The translations under genes and the position numbers were made by a program. Shown piece by piece: positions 32,034-39,913 of a stretch of 39,913 bases of DNA. A model generated the notes under the pieces. That model did not search any database, had not been told where the DNA came from, and worked only from the letters and a program-made list of their open reading frames with translations. Positions within the stretch are counted from its first letter, which is position 1, and each line of letters starts with the position of its first letter. Source of the stretch: Cryoendolithus antarcticus (lineage: Eukaryota; Ascomycota; Dothideomycetes; Cladosporiales; Cladosporiaceae); assembly GCA_002077065.1 (NCBI GenBank), contig NAJO01000101.1, forward strand, positions 1 through 39,913. Direction: 5' to 3'.

Positions 32034-33170
32034 GGAGATTCCATTCACATGGAAGGACATGGTCATAAATCGAGACTTACTGGGCCAATTCAGTTTCCAC
32101 ATTCCAGAAGAAAGGTTGAGCCTCCGTTGCGGCTCATCTACTTTCATCAATGGCTGAGAGATGCCAATGTCCGTGAATAGGACAACTTCGTAAAGGTTCA
32201 GGCTCTGGTCCGCGACGCGATTCGAGAGAGGCGAACCCTTAGATCCGCGTTCGACATTCTGCTTGCGTTGGGTCTGCTGGACTTTAGCAACGAGACCAGG
32301 TTTCATTGAGTCGGCGTACGGGGTCGTCGCGTGGGCATGTTGTGCGAAGAAGAGAGGAACACATTCAGCGCGGGCGCTTCAGTGCTGCGACCTTGACCAT
32401 GTACGCCGTTTACTCCTGTATCAGCAATGTAGTCATTCACTTAGCAGTCACGCTACTTACTCCGCAGGGCTTGTTATGATTAGCCACCTCAGACTTACCA
32501 TCTGTCTCGCCGCGCAAGCGGAGTGTGGCGTTAGCCGCGCACCGCGAGGGAGAGCATCGTACAATGTGTAGAGTAATGACGTTAATTGTGGAGATGATCT
32601 CGAAGTCAACAATCTACAAAGGAGAAATCAAGGTCCCCTGCGCAACGACCAATTCAGCATTCTCTTCTCAGCCTCCTTAGCTACACCCTTCACTATGCAG
32701 ATCCGTGCATTGCGTTGAGTAGCTGACCAGTCAGTGTGCCCAATCAATGGACCATTGTCTTCATCTCATCTCGCTCTCCACGCAGATCCACAATCACGTC
32801 AGCCCACCATTGTAGGACATCGTCCATTTCCGACAGCGTATTTCGAATTTCGCGGACACTTGAAGCCACCATGATCTCTAGCGGTTGCTCACCATTCACG
32901 GACACATCCGAATGCACTACGGCACCATCATCATGCGCCAATGGCCCGGGCCTCAAGATCTGCCCCTGGACCGTAGTGGCTCCAAGAGCGCGTAGTCTGT
33001 CGATAGGAGACGAGTGATCAATGGTAGGACTCGTATGCGGCGACTCCCACTGCTCCGCAGAGAATGACGTTGCGGCCCCCCCGCGTATGGACGATTCCAA
33101 GCCAGTGTCAACGGTCGCCACTCAGACGGAAGTGGGTTGATCCACAGCCCCCCAGGCGAATGAGTAGTAG
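32034..33170. other. Intergenic with one weak frame
   Basis: A minus-strand frame at 33121-32744 has a protein-like, helical C-terminal half (SVREIRNTLSEMDDVLQWW) but no ATG at its start and no recognised domain. It may be an exon or gene remnant. Nothing else was recognised. Confidence 0.35.
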
Positions 33171-33381
33171 GTCTCAGCGAAATATTCGTGATATGAAGCC
33201 GTCTACAGCACAATGGGCTATTCCAGCTTCTAGGAAAACGTTTCGGGCTGCGGCTATTAAGGTTGCGGCGCGCCCGCCGAGCCGTACCCAATGCGAATGT
33301 CTATCCAGATCTTGCACTGTACCGTGATTCGGAGACCTGGAAATAGGCGGACGCATAATGTACGATGCTAAGCTTTCCCGG
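33171..33381 (+). repeat. Dispersed repeat, copy 2 (partner at 4733)
   Basis: About 200 bp similar to 4733-4935 with the same orientation and block order. Its right end touches the chromovirus fragment at about 33382, so the two may belong to one older element or be a nested insertion. Confidence 0.7.
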
Positions 33382-33783
33382 GGGACAATGAGTTGAACAC
33401 AAGAGAAGCAGACGGCACTTCTCGCTTGCTACATACCTACACGAATTGTTGCGCTCACGCATTCATGCGTGAGTAAGTGAGTGGATGTGTCTCACCTGTG
33501 CTAGGGTGATCGCGAATGGATCACGAGCTCATGAGTGGCGGGTGATCTTGTGTCACGTGACAAGCGCTGCTCACAGCGTGCATGTTGAGCAGTCCTCGTT
33601 GCGACTCGCATCTCCGATCAGAAGGCACCCTCGGGATTGAAGAAGCACGAATCGTAACACCATGTCCCTTCTGAGCGTCCGTGTCCCTACGGCGCCTAGC
33701 GCGTCCTTCAAGCCTGGAAGCTTCCTCACATATCCTCAGCGTCAGCAGCGTTGTTGTCCTCTGTCGCGGAGAATAGTCCTTAT

Positions 33784-34245
33784 ATGGCAAACGAGATTCA
33801 TCGAAACGGTAGTCCCTCCAAAATCGCCTGCGATCGCTGCTGCTTCTCCGAAACTTTTTGTGTCGTGATGGAGGGTCGTGTAAAGTGCATGGAATGCGTG
33901 CGCTTCGGTCAGCCTTGTGTGAACATGACCTGGGAGGTCTTCCGTAAGACGCGGGTGGAGGTTCAGAAGAGGCTTGATGAGCATGAAGAGGAGCTGGCGA
34001 AGATCATGGGCCGTCTTTTTTGAAATAAGAAGATCCTGGGGTTGGCGGACCAGAGGGCGAAGCGGAAGGCCTTGTGCCTCATTGACAAGATGGAAGAGTT
34101 CGGGGAGCTAGAGCTGCCGGATGACTGTCCTGCGGCGGATGCTGGGACCGCTTTGTCTCCTGCCGGTTGGCCTACCATCGGGATGATGGACGGAGCGGTT
34201 GCTGGTATGTCAGGTATTGGGGTTGGAGGATGTTGCCGTTGGTGA
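33784..34245 (+). pseudogene. Cys-rich protein convergent to chromovirus pol
   Basis: From ATG 33784 the frame reads MANEIHRNGSP, then a Cys cluster IACDRCCFSETFC with KCMECVRFGQPC (C-x2-C, C-x2-C-x6-C spacing, zinc-binding in appearance). A helical basic segment follows (FRKTRVEVQKRLDEHEEELAKIMGRL). A TGA at 34021-34023 interrupts it; the same frame continues with RAKRKALCLIDKMEEF to 34245. Copy 1 (about 21071-21622) has the same protein plan with a different stop, so the ancestral frame was open across both blocks. It lies tail to tail with pol. The family looks like a retroelement-associated protein of unknown role; single-strand nucleic-acid or DNA binding would be an inference from the cysteines. 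Confidence 0.55.
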
Positions 34246-34249
34246 GTCG

Positions 34250-34960
34250 TTATACCTGGCTGATGTGTCTCAAGAATTGGAGTTTGATCGTGATGTTCGG
34301 GCCTGGTGTTCCGGCATGATGTCGTTGGAGGGCTTTCCAGCGCTTGACGAGGTGGCCTGCTGCTTCCCAGGTGTTTTCCGAGTCTGGATATCTTTTCCAC
34401 TTGATGAGGTACCTGCTGGTCCTCCAATCAAGTATATGCTCCACTTTGACGGTGTCGATCTCTTCGGATTGAAAGTGCAAGGTGTTCTGAACCGGTGCAG
34501 AGGAGTCTGCTGGCTCAAAGAGCGAAACATGGCAGGCTGGGCGTATATGGGCGTCGTCCCGGAGTTTCGATCTGTAGTTCTGCGGTCTTCGCTGTCCGAC
34601 AATCAAAAATGGTTCAACCTTGACATGATCCAGATTCCTGCTTGTTGGTCTCGTTTTCATGTTCCTGGTGAGGAGGTAGACCTTATCCCCCTTCTTCAGA
34701 TGAGGGGCATTTTTCCGTTTGCCTTGCAGCTGCCGTACAACGCGAGTGTGTGTTTCTGTGACACGGTCGCGTAGCATCTGGTGTAACGTCCTTGTGTCGT
34801 CGACTGTTACCATAGCCTTCTCCGCCTGCGTGTTGGCCCGTGGATCCATGAACAGGTCCCGGTCCTTGCTGAGGTTGGCGAAGAACGGTGAGATCTTCGT
34901 CTTTTCTGACACGTTGTTATTGAGTGTGAGCTGTACCACGGAGAGTAGCGAGGTCCAGTC
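34250..34960 (-). pseudogene. Retrotransposon integrase C-terminus with chromodomain (5' truncated)
   Basis: About 235 codons of the pol polyprotein. The N-terminal part (WTSLLSVVQLTLNNNVSEKT, then SPFFANLSKDRD) is the end of the integrase core. KKGDKVYLLTRNMKT belongs to the GPY/F-type C-terminal region. VEHILDWRTSRYLIKWKRYP followed by DSENTWE is a chromodomain, which in chromoviruses directs insertion to marked chromatin. The catalytic DDE residues lie upstream and are lost. The frame is otherwise open to its stop at 34250. The truncation at about 34960 coincides with the junction to copy B. Confidence 0.85.
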
Positions 34961-34961
34961 A

Positions 34962-35717
34962 AACTTGCAGCGACGCACCGGAACCAGGGGCGGGAGAAAG
35001 AGGCGGAAGAGCTAGAAGGGAAGTAAAATGCAGTCGAGCCTGCACGTCGTAAGTTAATACTCTTATCTGGATATCTATGTGTTTGTGAATCTTCGCAAAG
35101 GACAAATCCGCCGATGCAAGAGATCGTGATTGTGGACCCGCACGTCGAGCGTGCAGTACTAGTGTGCATTATAAAAGTCATGTGATCGCAGAACGTTTGT
35201 ACGACTCTAAACATGCGCCACAGTCGATCTGGACGCTAGCCATGTTATCGTGACCTACTGTCATCGAGATACGCTGTACTTTGAATCTGTGAATTAGCTG
35301 CTTCGCTAAATGCACGCTTAGGCACCTTGAGAACACGCCACATTAGAACACCCAGTTCCTCGACAAACGGAACTCTCGGGTGCATGTCTCTTACGTCGGG
35401 TCGCTTTGAAATTCTAGGGCAAGACTCTTCACCGTTAGGACTTCTAACTTCACACCTATCGAGATTACGGGCCTTCTTAAAACGCGATTTAGAAGAGGTA
35501 AACCGGAATAGCTATAGTCAGCGATGTCAATGAAATGATCGATAGGTTAGCTAACGGGCGGGACTTTCCGTTACCGCTCGGCCTCATTGTAAGGGAACAC
35601 CCAGAGAGTGACTAGGCTCTGGGACGGGGTCACGGACTTACGAGGGAGAGGATCTTAAGGGCTAAATTGTGAATTCGGCTCGTTACGGAGGGTGGCTCGC
35701 TACGTAGGGATAGACGT
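34962..35717 (-). repeat. Transposon-end repeat, copy B, with NLR TPR remnant
   Basis: Reverse-complement relative of 5986-6755. Its right end (ACGTCTATCCC read on the minus strand) is followed by TA at 35718-35719. Its left end still encodes, on the plus strand, LAATHRNQGREKEAEELEGK and a stop (about 34963-35028), the closing TPR of an NLR. Bases 34982-35544 match copy C (39351-39913, inverted) with two differences, both C/T. It is about as far from copy A as an old duplicate would be. Confidence 0.8.
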
Positions 35718-35859
35718 TATAATGCTCTCGATCTGACGATGACGACTGCATTGCTTTGTTGGGAGAAGTGTTCTTGTGGTTGAAAAGTTTCAGTTACCTA
35801 AAGACTACTCCGTCGATACACGTCGTACCTCTGCACTCAGCCCAATCAGGCTTCGGGTC

Positions 35860-36530
35860 ATGAACGAACACCAAGTTCCAGAGCACTCAGTCACGAGTCA
35901 GACCGAAAAAAGCACCATTCCGAGACGGACGCTCATCCAGAGTGCATGCGGCGCTTGTCGAAAGCGGAAATCGAGGGTACGTCTTGATATATGTGCCTTA
36001 CTCTCTCCCGTGTTTCTGACTGACTTTGTACGCAGTGCGATGGCGTACGGTACGCGACTCATCTTGAACTTCTGCTGCACCGGTGGACACTCATATTGCG
36101 CAGTCCATCATGCCTGCGGTGTCAAACTACGGAAGTATTATATCATTATCAGGACGAAGCGGGCGAAACTCGATGGTCTGCTCTGCGGCGCAAGAACGAC
36201 GACCTTGTCCGAGATCGTGACAATAACAGAGCTCTGTTATTTCTGGTCCAGTCGCGACCTGAACCAGAGGCGCAGGAGATATTTCGACAAATCCGGGCGA
36301 ATACTTACGGCGGTAATATTGACGCTCTAGTGCATGATATCTACGATGGTCGGTTCGAGCACGGGAACTTATCGCCAACAGAAATGCAGCTCAAAGCGAG
36401 TGCACCTCTAGTCAACTTCAGTGCCACACCCCGAATTAGCTTGCCATCACTACGATCGGTAACGAACAGCCTTCCGGTCAGCGCAATTCACGAACCTGAC
36501 TCCATGGCACTCCAACGATTCCAAAGCTAG
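35860..36530 (+). CDS. Zn2Cys6 transcription-factor gene, probably degraded and truncated
   Basis: The fungal Zn2Cys6 DNA-binding domain is assembled from three exons: 35860-35976, a 14-bp exon 36036-36049, and 36104-36530. Introns are 59 bp (GTACGT...CGCAG) and 54 bp (GTACGC...GCGCAG). Splicing joins SACGACRKRKSR to CDGVRPSCLRC with correct C-x2-C-x6-C-x6-C-x2-C spacing. The sixth zinc ligand is Tyr instead of Cys (TAT where TGT is expected). A linker with SALRRKNDDL (coiled-coil start) follows, then the typical segment with RPEPEAQEIFRQIR and ALVHDIYDGRFEHG. The protein stops at about 200 residues, roughly a third to a half of usual length. Its last codons overlap, in antisense, the sequence carrying a peptidase fragment. 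It lies between the two inverted repeats B and C. Regulated genes are unknown; it is probably non-functional. Confidence 0.7.
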
Positions 36531-36589
36531 TTTGATGATCCGTGGCTCGAGGTCAACCGCCTTTGCTCTAGAGTCTAAGTCAAGGATGC

Positions 36590-36779
36590 CTTCGATGAGG
36601 GCAGGCATAACAGTCCACGAACATTGTATGGAAGCACGATGTTGTCCGCACCCTGTGCGAAAGGTCGAACCCATTTCTTCGTGGTCGAAGCAGGCAACAA
36701 GACGGATAGTAGAATTCTTCCCAAGAGCAGATAGCGACGCGAGTGAGTGGACAACGCTCTTAAGGGCGCAGTAGGTCAT
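36590..36779 (-). pseudogene. Fragment of an M18 aspartyl aminopeptidase
   Basis: About 60 codons resembling the metal-site region of M18 aminopeptidases: MTYCALKSVVHSLASLSAL, then TIRLVACFDHEEMGSTF with the D-H-E-E-x-G-S signature, then MPALIEGIL. The rest of the roughly 480-residue enzyme is absent on both sides. It overlaps the 3' end of the Zn2Cys6 gene region in antisense. It is a captured or left-over gene piece, non-functional. Confidence 0.6.
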
Positions 36780-36980
36780 GCCGAGGGTCTGGACTGGAGA
36801 TGAAGACGGTTACTCTCCTGTCCATTCTCCAGGGGCCCCGTCTTAGTGCAGACAATGAAGCTCTGTATCTTACTTCTCGCGTGATTACGAAACAGATGAG
36901 CGTTAGGATGAAGGCGCTCACATGAAGGCCAACACTCGCACCTTTGAACCTCCGGGCAAAGTGCCGGGCTTCAGTTCGAA

Positions 36981-38649
36981 TCACCACATTCGTGCTACTG
37001 GTGCCCTAGACGATCCTGACGCACTTCCCGCTCCTCCTACCTGTATCTGGCTGACCTGTGTCATGTCTGCCTCTGGCTCCGCCATATCTCGTTCTGCGTT
37101 GTCCTTGGCTTTCCAACCACGTTTTACCTTGCCTGCAGCGGTCTCCTCTACTGTCAGACCTGCCTTCAACGTCTGCCTTGCCTTCTTGGCCTCTTTCTCT
37201 GCTTCTTTCGCAGCACGCTCTACTCGTGCCTTCTCGAGGTCCTCGAAGGTCATCACCCTCGCCGTACCAACTATGGTTGACTTGGTTGTGCAGCGGACTT
37301 TCGCTTCGTTGTTTATCGTAGCAAGAAATCTAACCTGTTCTTGGAGGAGGGCGCGTTCAGCGAAGGAAAGTCGCGTGGCGTTAGTGCGCTTCTGTAAGTG
37401 CCTCTGCAAGCGGTGCTTACTCGCCTGATCAAGCATACGAGCATCAGCTTCTGTCAGACCATGCAGCGACGTAACAGCTCCCGCTGATACTGGCGTTATA
37501 GGCGCGTGCGGTGACGCTGTTTGGCCGCCCGGATTGCATCCCGCGGCAACCTCCACTGTCGTTGAAGCAATTACTTCAGCTGTAGGTTTCGGAATTCCCA
37601 AAAGTGCCCTGTCCGGATTGAAGGGAAAGAGACCGGCCTTGGCCCATCCAGCTCGTATGTTCCTAGATGTGAACGCCTCTTTTCTGGCGCGGCTATAGAG
37701 AGACGCGAAATGCTCCTTGCCGATTGTTCCCACGCCCCCTCGCTCCAGTCTATCTACCTGATCTCTATAGGCTACCTTCAGTGGGCCGAACACTGAAATG
37801 TCACAGGGCTGAAGCTTATGGGAGGTGTGGGATGGAAGGCGGCACAGCACGATGTTCTTCTCGAAACAGAACTCCAGGACTTCGAGGGTTTCATGTGTCC
37901 CGAAGCCATCACATATCAATGCACGTGGTCCCTGCTTGGCCCGTTCTTTGGTTTGTGGATAAAACACAAGTTTGAGCCATTGCAAGCTGAGATAGGAATC
38001 AGTATATCCACTGTCGAAGTATGCGTAATGCCAACCGGGAGTTGGAAAGGTGATCCAATTAGCTCGGTGAGTCGATGCAGGCCAGATGATCATGGGATCT
38101 AAGTACCTGCCATCGGCACTAATACACTCAACAGCTGTTGCAGTTGTTCGCTTCACACGCGCACCTCTAGAGCCGTACTGATTGTCCTTACCAACAAGCA
38201 CCTTAACAGTGTTCAGTTTGGAAAGCATGACGCCGGTTTCGCCTATGTTGTGAACATTCTCTTGCAGAACAACAGGATCCCGTAGGACCTCTCCGATCAC
38301 GTTAAACCAGTGCACGGCCCTATCATAGATATCGAAACGATTCCAGTCTAACGCCCCACTCTTGCTCGCTTGAGGACACATGCATGGCGCTTATGGAAGG
38401 ACTGTGCCCAATTCTTTCCTGGGGGCTTGTTCACTCTGTCCAGCAGGGATCGCCTTCGGGCGAGGCTGAAGGCAATCGAGCCTACATACTTTATTCGCAC
38501 GGGACGCCCGAGAGCATCCTGCTGTATCAAGAATTTCACAAGTGCTTTCTCTTCCGGTGGGGTGAGATACTGCTGGCTTCTCGCCTTGTCTTTGAGCGAC
38601 CTTCGTCCGCGTGCGCGATGTTGGAGGGTGGTGCGAGGGACATCGCCAT
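36981..38649 (-). pseudogene. Fot/pogo-type DDE transposase (dead)
   Basis: Tc1/mariner-superfamily transposase with an N-terminal CENP-B-like helix-turn-helix. From the ATG at 38649, MAMSLAPPSNIAHADEGR is followed by a one-base frame change (near 38600), then LTPPEEKALVKFL and KNWAQSFHKRH (DNA-binding part). A second one-base change near 38355 leads to ALDWNRFDIYDRAVHWF and the long DDE domain (frame open to 36981). Expected catalytic blocks are NxDETGV, ICDGFGTHET and LQPCDISVF. The first reads NIGETGV, so the first catalytic Asp is Gly; the other two Asp remain. A basic, Ala-rich C-terminal tail (EKEAKKARQTLKAG) is usual for this group. Two frameshifts and the lost Asp make it inactive. 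Confidence 0.88.
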
Positions 38650-39350
38650 GATCTGCTAGAGCACGGAATCATGTCGGCACGCTAAGTGGAAGAACCTGTG
38701 CTAGTAACTGACTGGCCCGGTCTGACATAGTTGCTTACGTGACGATGGCAGCGAGGTTTGGCCTGTACGCAAGTCCGATTCAGCATGCGGCTCTGTTAGG
38801 CAGCAGCAAGGAAACCTCGTCACGTGGCAAATGAATACTTCTAGAATCTCAAGCCTACGCCACAATTGAGCCCGGCGATAGCAATAATGTGGTCATTTAT
38901 TGTGATCGAGATACATTGACAGACGTGATTCACAAGACTCGCTTATGCACGCTAGAGCACGTTCAAATCACGCCACATTAGAACACTTGATCCTTCACTG
39001 AACGGAACTCTCGGGTACATATCCCTCATGTCGGGTCCCTTTGGAATTCCGGGGCAACACTCTTTACTACTATGGCTTCTCGCCTGACACTCTTAGAAAC
39101 GGCGAAATCCCTCGAACCGTGATCTAGCAGGGGTGAAGTTGAAAAGCCAAGATCGGTGGTATATCACAATAATCGACTGCTTAACGAACCGACGTTAATT
39201 TTCAATACTACTCGGCCACTTCATAGAGAAACAGCTAAAGAGCGATATGTCTTAAGGATAATTCAATAGACTGACGAGAAAAGTTTTCCGAGGGCTGCAT
39301 CGTGGATCTGGGTCGTTACAGAGGGTGGCTCGCCACGTAGGGATGGACGT
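36981..39350 (-). mobile_element. Pogo-like transposon, 5' end intact, 3' end not found
   Basis: The 5' end is at 39350 (ACGTCCATCCCTACGTGGCG on the minus strand) with TA at 39351-39352. The transposase starts about 700 bp inside it. The first 520 bp (39350-38830) are a diverged relative of copies A, B and C, sharing for example GAGTTCCGTT and GTGTTCTAATGTGGC. The element sits inside copy C: the host repeat resumes exactly at its TA, at the point equivalent to 6159 in copy A and 35543 in copy B. No inverted partner end is found between 35718 and 36981, so the 3' end is lost or too diverged to see. Confidence 0.75.
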
Positions 39351-39913
39351 TATCAATCATTTCGTTGACATCGCTGACTATAGCTATTCCGGTTTACCTC
39401 TTCTAAATCGCGTTTTAAGAAGGCCCGTAATCTCGATAGGTGTGAAGTTAGAAGTCCTAACGGTGAAGAGTCTTGCCCTAGAATTTCAAAGCGACCCGAC
39501 GTAAGAGACATGCACCCGAGAGTTCCGTTTGTCGAGGAACTGGGTGTTCTAATGTGGCGTGTTCTCAAGGTGCCTAAGCGTGCATTTAGCGAAGCAGCTA
39601 ATTCACAGATTCAAAGTACAGCGTATCTCGATGACAGTAGGTCACGATAACATGGCTAGCGTCCAGATCGACTGTGGCGCATGTTTAGAGTCGTACAAAC
39701 GTTCTGCGATCACATGACTTTTATAATGCACACTAGTACTGCACGCTCGACGTGCGGGTCCACAATCACGATCTCTTGCATCGGCGGATTTGTCCTTTGC
39801 GAAGATTCACAAACACATAGATATCCAGATAAGAGTATTAACTTACGACGTGCAGGCTCGACTGCATTTTACTTCCCTTCTAGCTCTTCCGCCTCTTTCT
39901 CCCGCCCCTGGTT
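39351..39913 (+). repeat. Transposon-end repeat, copy C, cut by the window edge
   Basis: Matches 35544-34982 (copy B, inverted) over 563 bp without an indel and with two C/T differences near the start. The last 50 bases encode, on the minus strand, NQGREKEAEELEGK and a stop, the same NLR tail as copy B; the NLR-like sequence presumably continues beyond 39913. The outer part of the repeat is missing here because the pogo element inserted at its TA. Confidence 0.88.

Larger units (their letters stand above)
33382..34960 (-). mobile_element. Chromovirus (Ty3/gypsy) 3' fragment, copy 2
   Basis: Holds the integrase C-terminus and chromodomain on the minus strand plus a convergent Cys-rich frame on the plus strand. 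The first 1 kb is the direct-repeat partner of 20661-21690. The element is cut at about 34960, where its pol abruptly meets TPR codons of repeat copy B. Reverse transcriptase, protease, gag and a recognisable 5' LTR are missing, so the fragment cannot move by itself. Confidence 0.75.

Noticed and set aside
5986..35717. One 29.7-kb transposon bounded by the inverted ends at 5986 and 35717, carrying all genes between
   Set aside because: The two ends belong to separate diverged copies that each include 700 bp plus an NLR tail, and ordinary genes such as AIM6 and PAP2 lie between. Two unrelated insertions in opposite orientation explain it more simply.
39353..39568. A 71-codon frame identical to one at 35327-35533
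   Set aside because: The identity only reflects the B/C inverted repeat. Copy A does not keep the frame, and no protein features are visible.
1..39913. tRNA, rRNA or CRISPR-like arrays
   Set aside because: No cloverleaf with a GGTTCRANNCC box, rRNA core block or regularly spaced short repeat was seen. The only regular arrays are the TPR codons, the 9-bp minisatellite and the 121-bp duplication.

Overview
The window is from a filamentous ascomycete (Pezizomycotina). Genes carry short introns of 47-75 bp with GT(A/G)NGT donors and CTAAC-like branch sites. They include fungal families such as Zn2Cys6 regulators, HeLo cell-death domains, NB-ARC/TPR NLRs and OTT_1508-like deaminases, with Fot/pogo and chromovirus (Ty3/gypsy) debris between them. 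A Dothideomycete is my best guess from the gene families, but the sequence does not settle it. The region looks accessory: intact genes alternate with genes carrying one or a few lesions.

Layout. 1-5.5 kb: mostly non-coding, a Ser/Arg-rich hypothetical gene (3028-3636), a minisatellite, a dispersed repeat and a small secreted Cys-containing protein (5073-5525). 6.0-10.4 kb: a divergent pair, an NLR (NB-ARC + TPR, minus strand, 9174-6691) and a HeLo-domain gene (plus strand, 9527-10360). The first exon of the NLR and the last exon of the HeLo gene encode matching short motifs (RIANQTGQQTINGGQHIY and RVLNQIAGDQTLYGAQTF). This is the layout expected of a fungal amyloid-signalling NLR/effector pair (NWD2/HET-S, PNT1/HELLP type). 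Both partners are damaged. 11.8-15.1 kb: two intact divergent genes, an AIM6-like phosphodiesterase and a PAP2 lipid phosphatase. 15.7-26.2 kb: decayed conserved genes, a kinase-like gene, a chromovirus 3' fragment, an OTT_1508-like deaminase with one nonsense codon, a dsRNA-binding-domain gene frameshifted by a 121-bp tandem duplication, and an unknown gene with one nonsense codon. 26.9-28.2 kb: a decayed coiled-coil gene. 29.7-32.0 kb: an intact four-exon dynamin-like GTPase. 33.2-39.9 kb: transposon territory with a second chromovirus fragment, near-identical inverted repeats (34982-35544 and 39351-39913), a Zn2Cys6 gene, an aspartyl-aminopeptidase fragment and a dead pogo-like transposase.

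A second theme is that the 3' end of the NLR lies inside a terminal-repeat-bounded sequence found in three copies (5986-6755, 34962-35717, 39351-39913). Each copy carries the last TPR codons of the NLR. The transposon-end part also matches the 5' end of the pogo element (38830-39350). NLR sequence in this genome therefore appears to have been captured or spread with a TA-targeting transposon family. NLR, HeLo effector, deaminase, dsRNA-binding protein and Mx/dynamin-like GTPase within about 26 kb also suggest, tentatively, a fungal self-defence or incompatibility neighbourhood.
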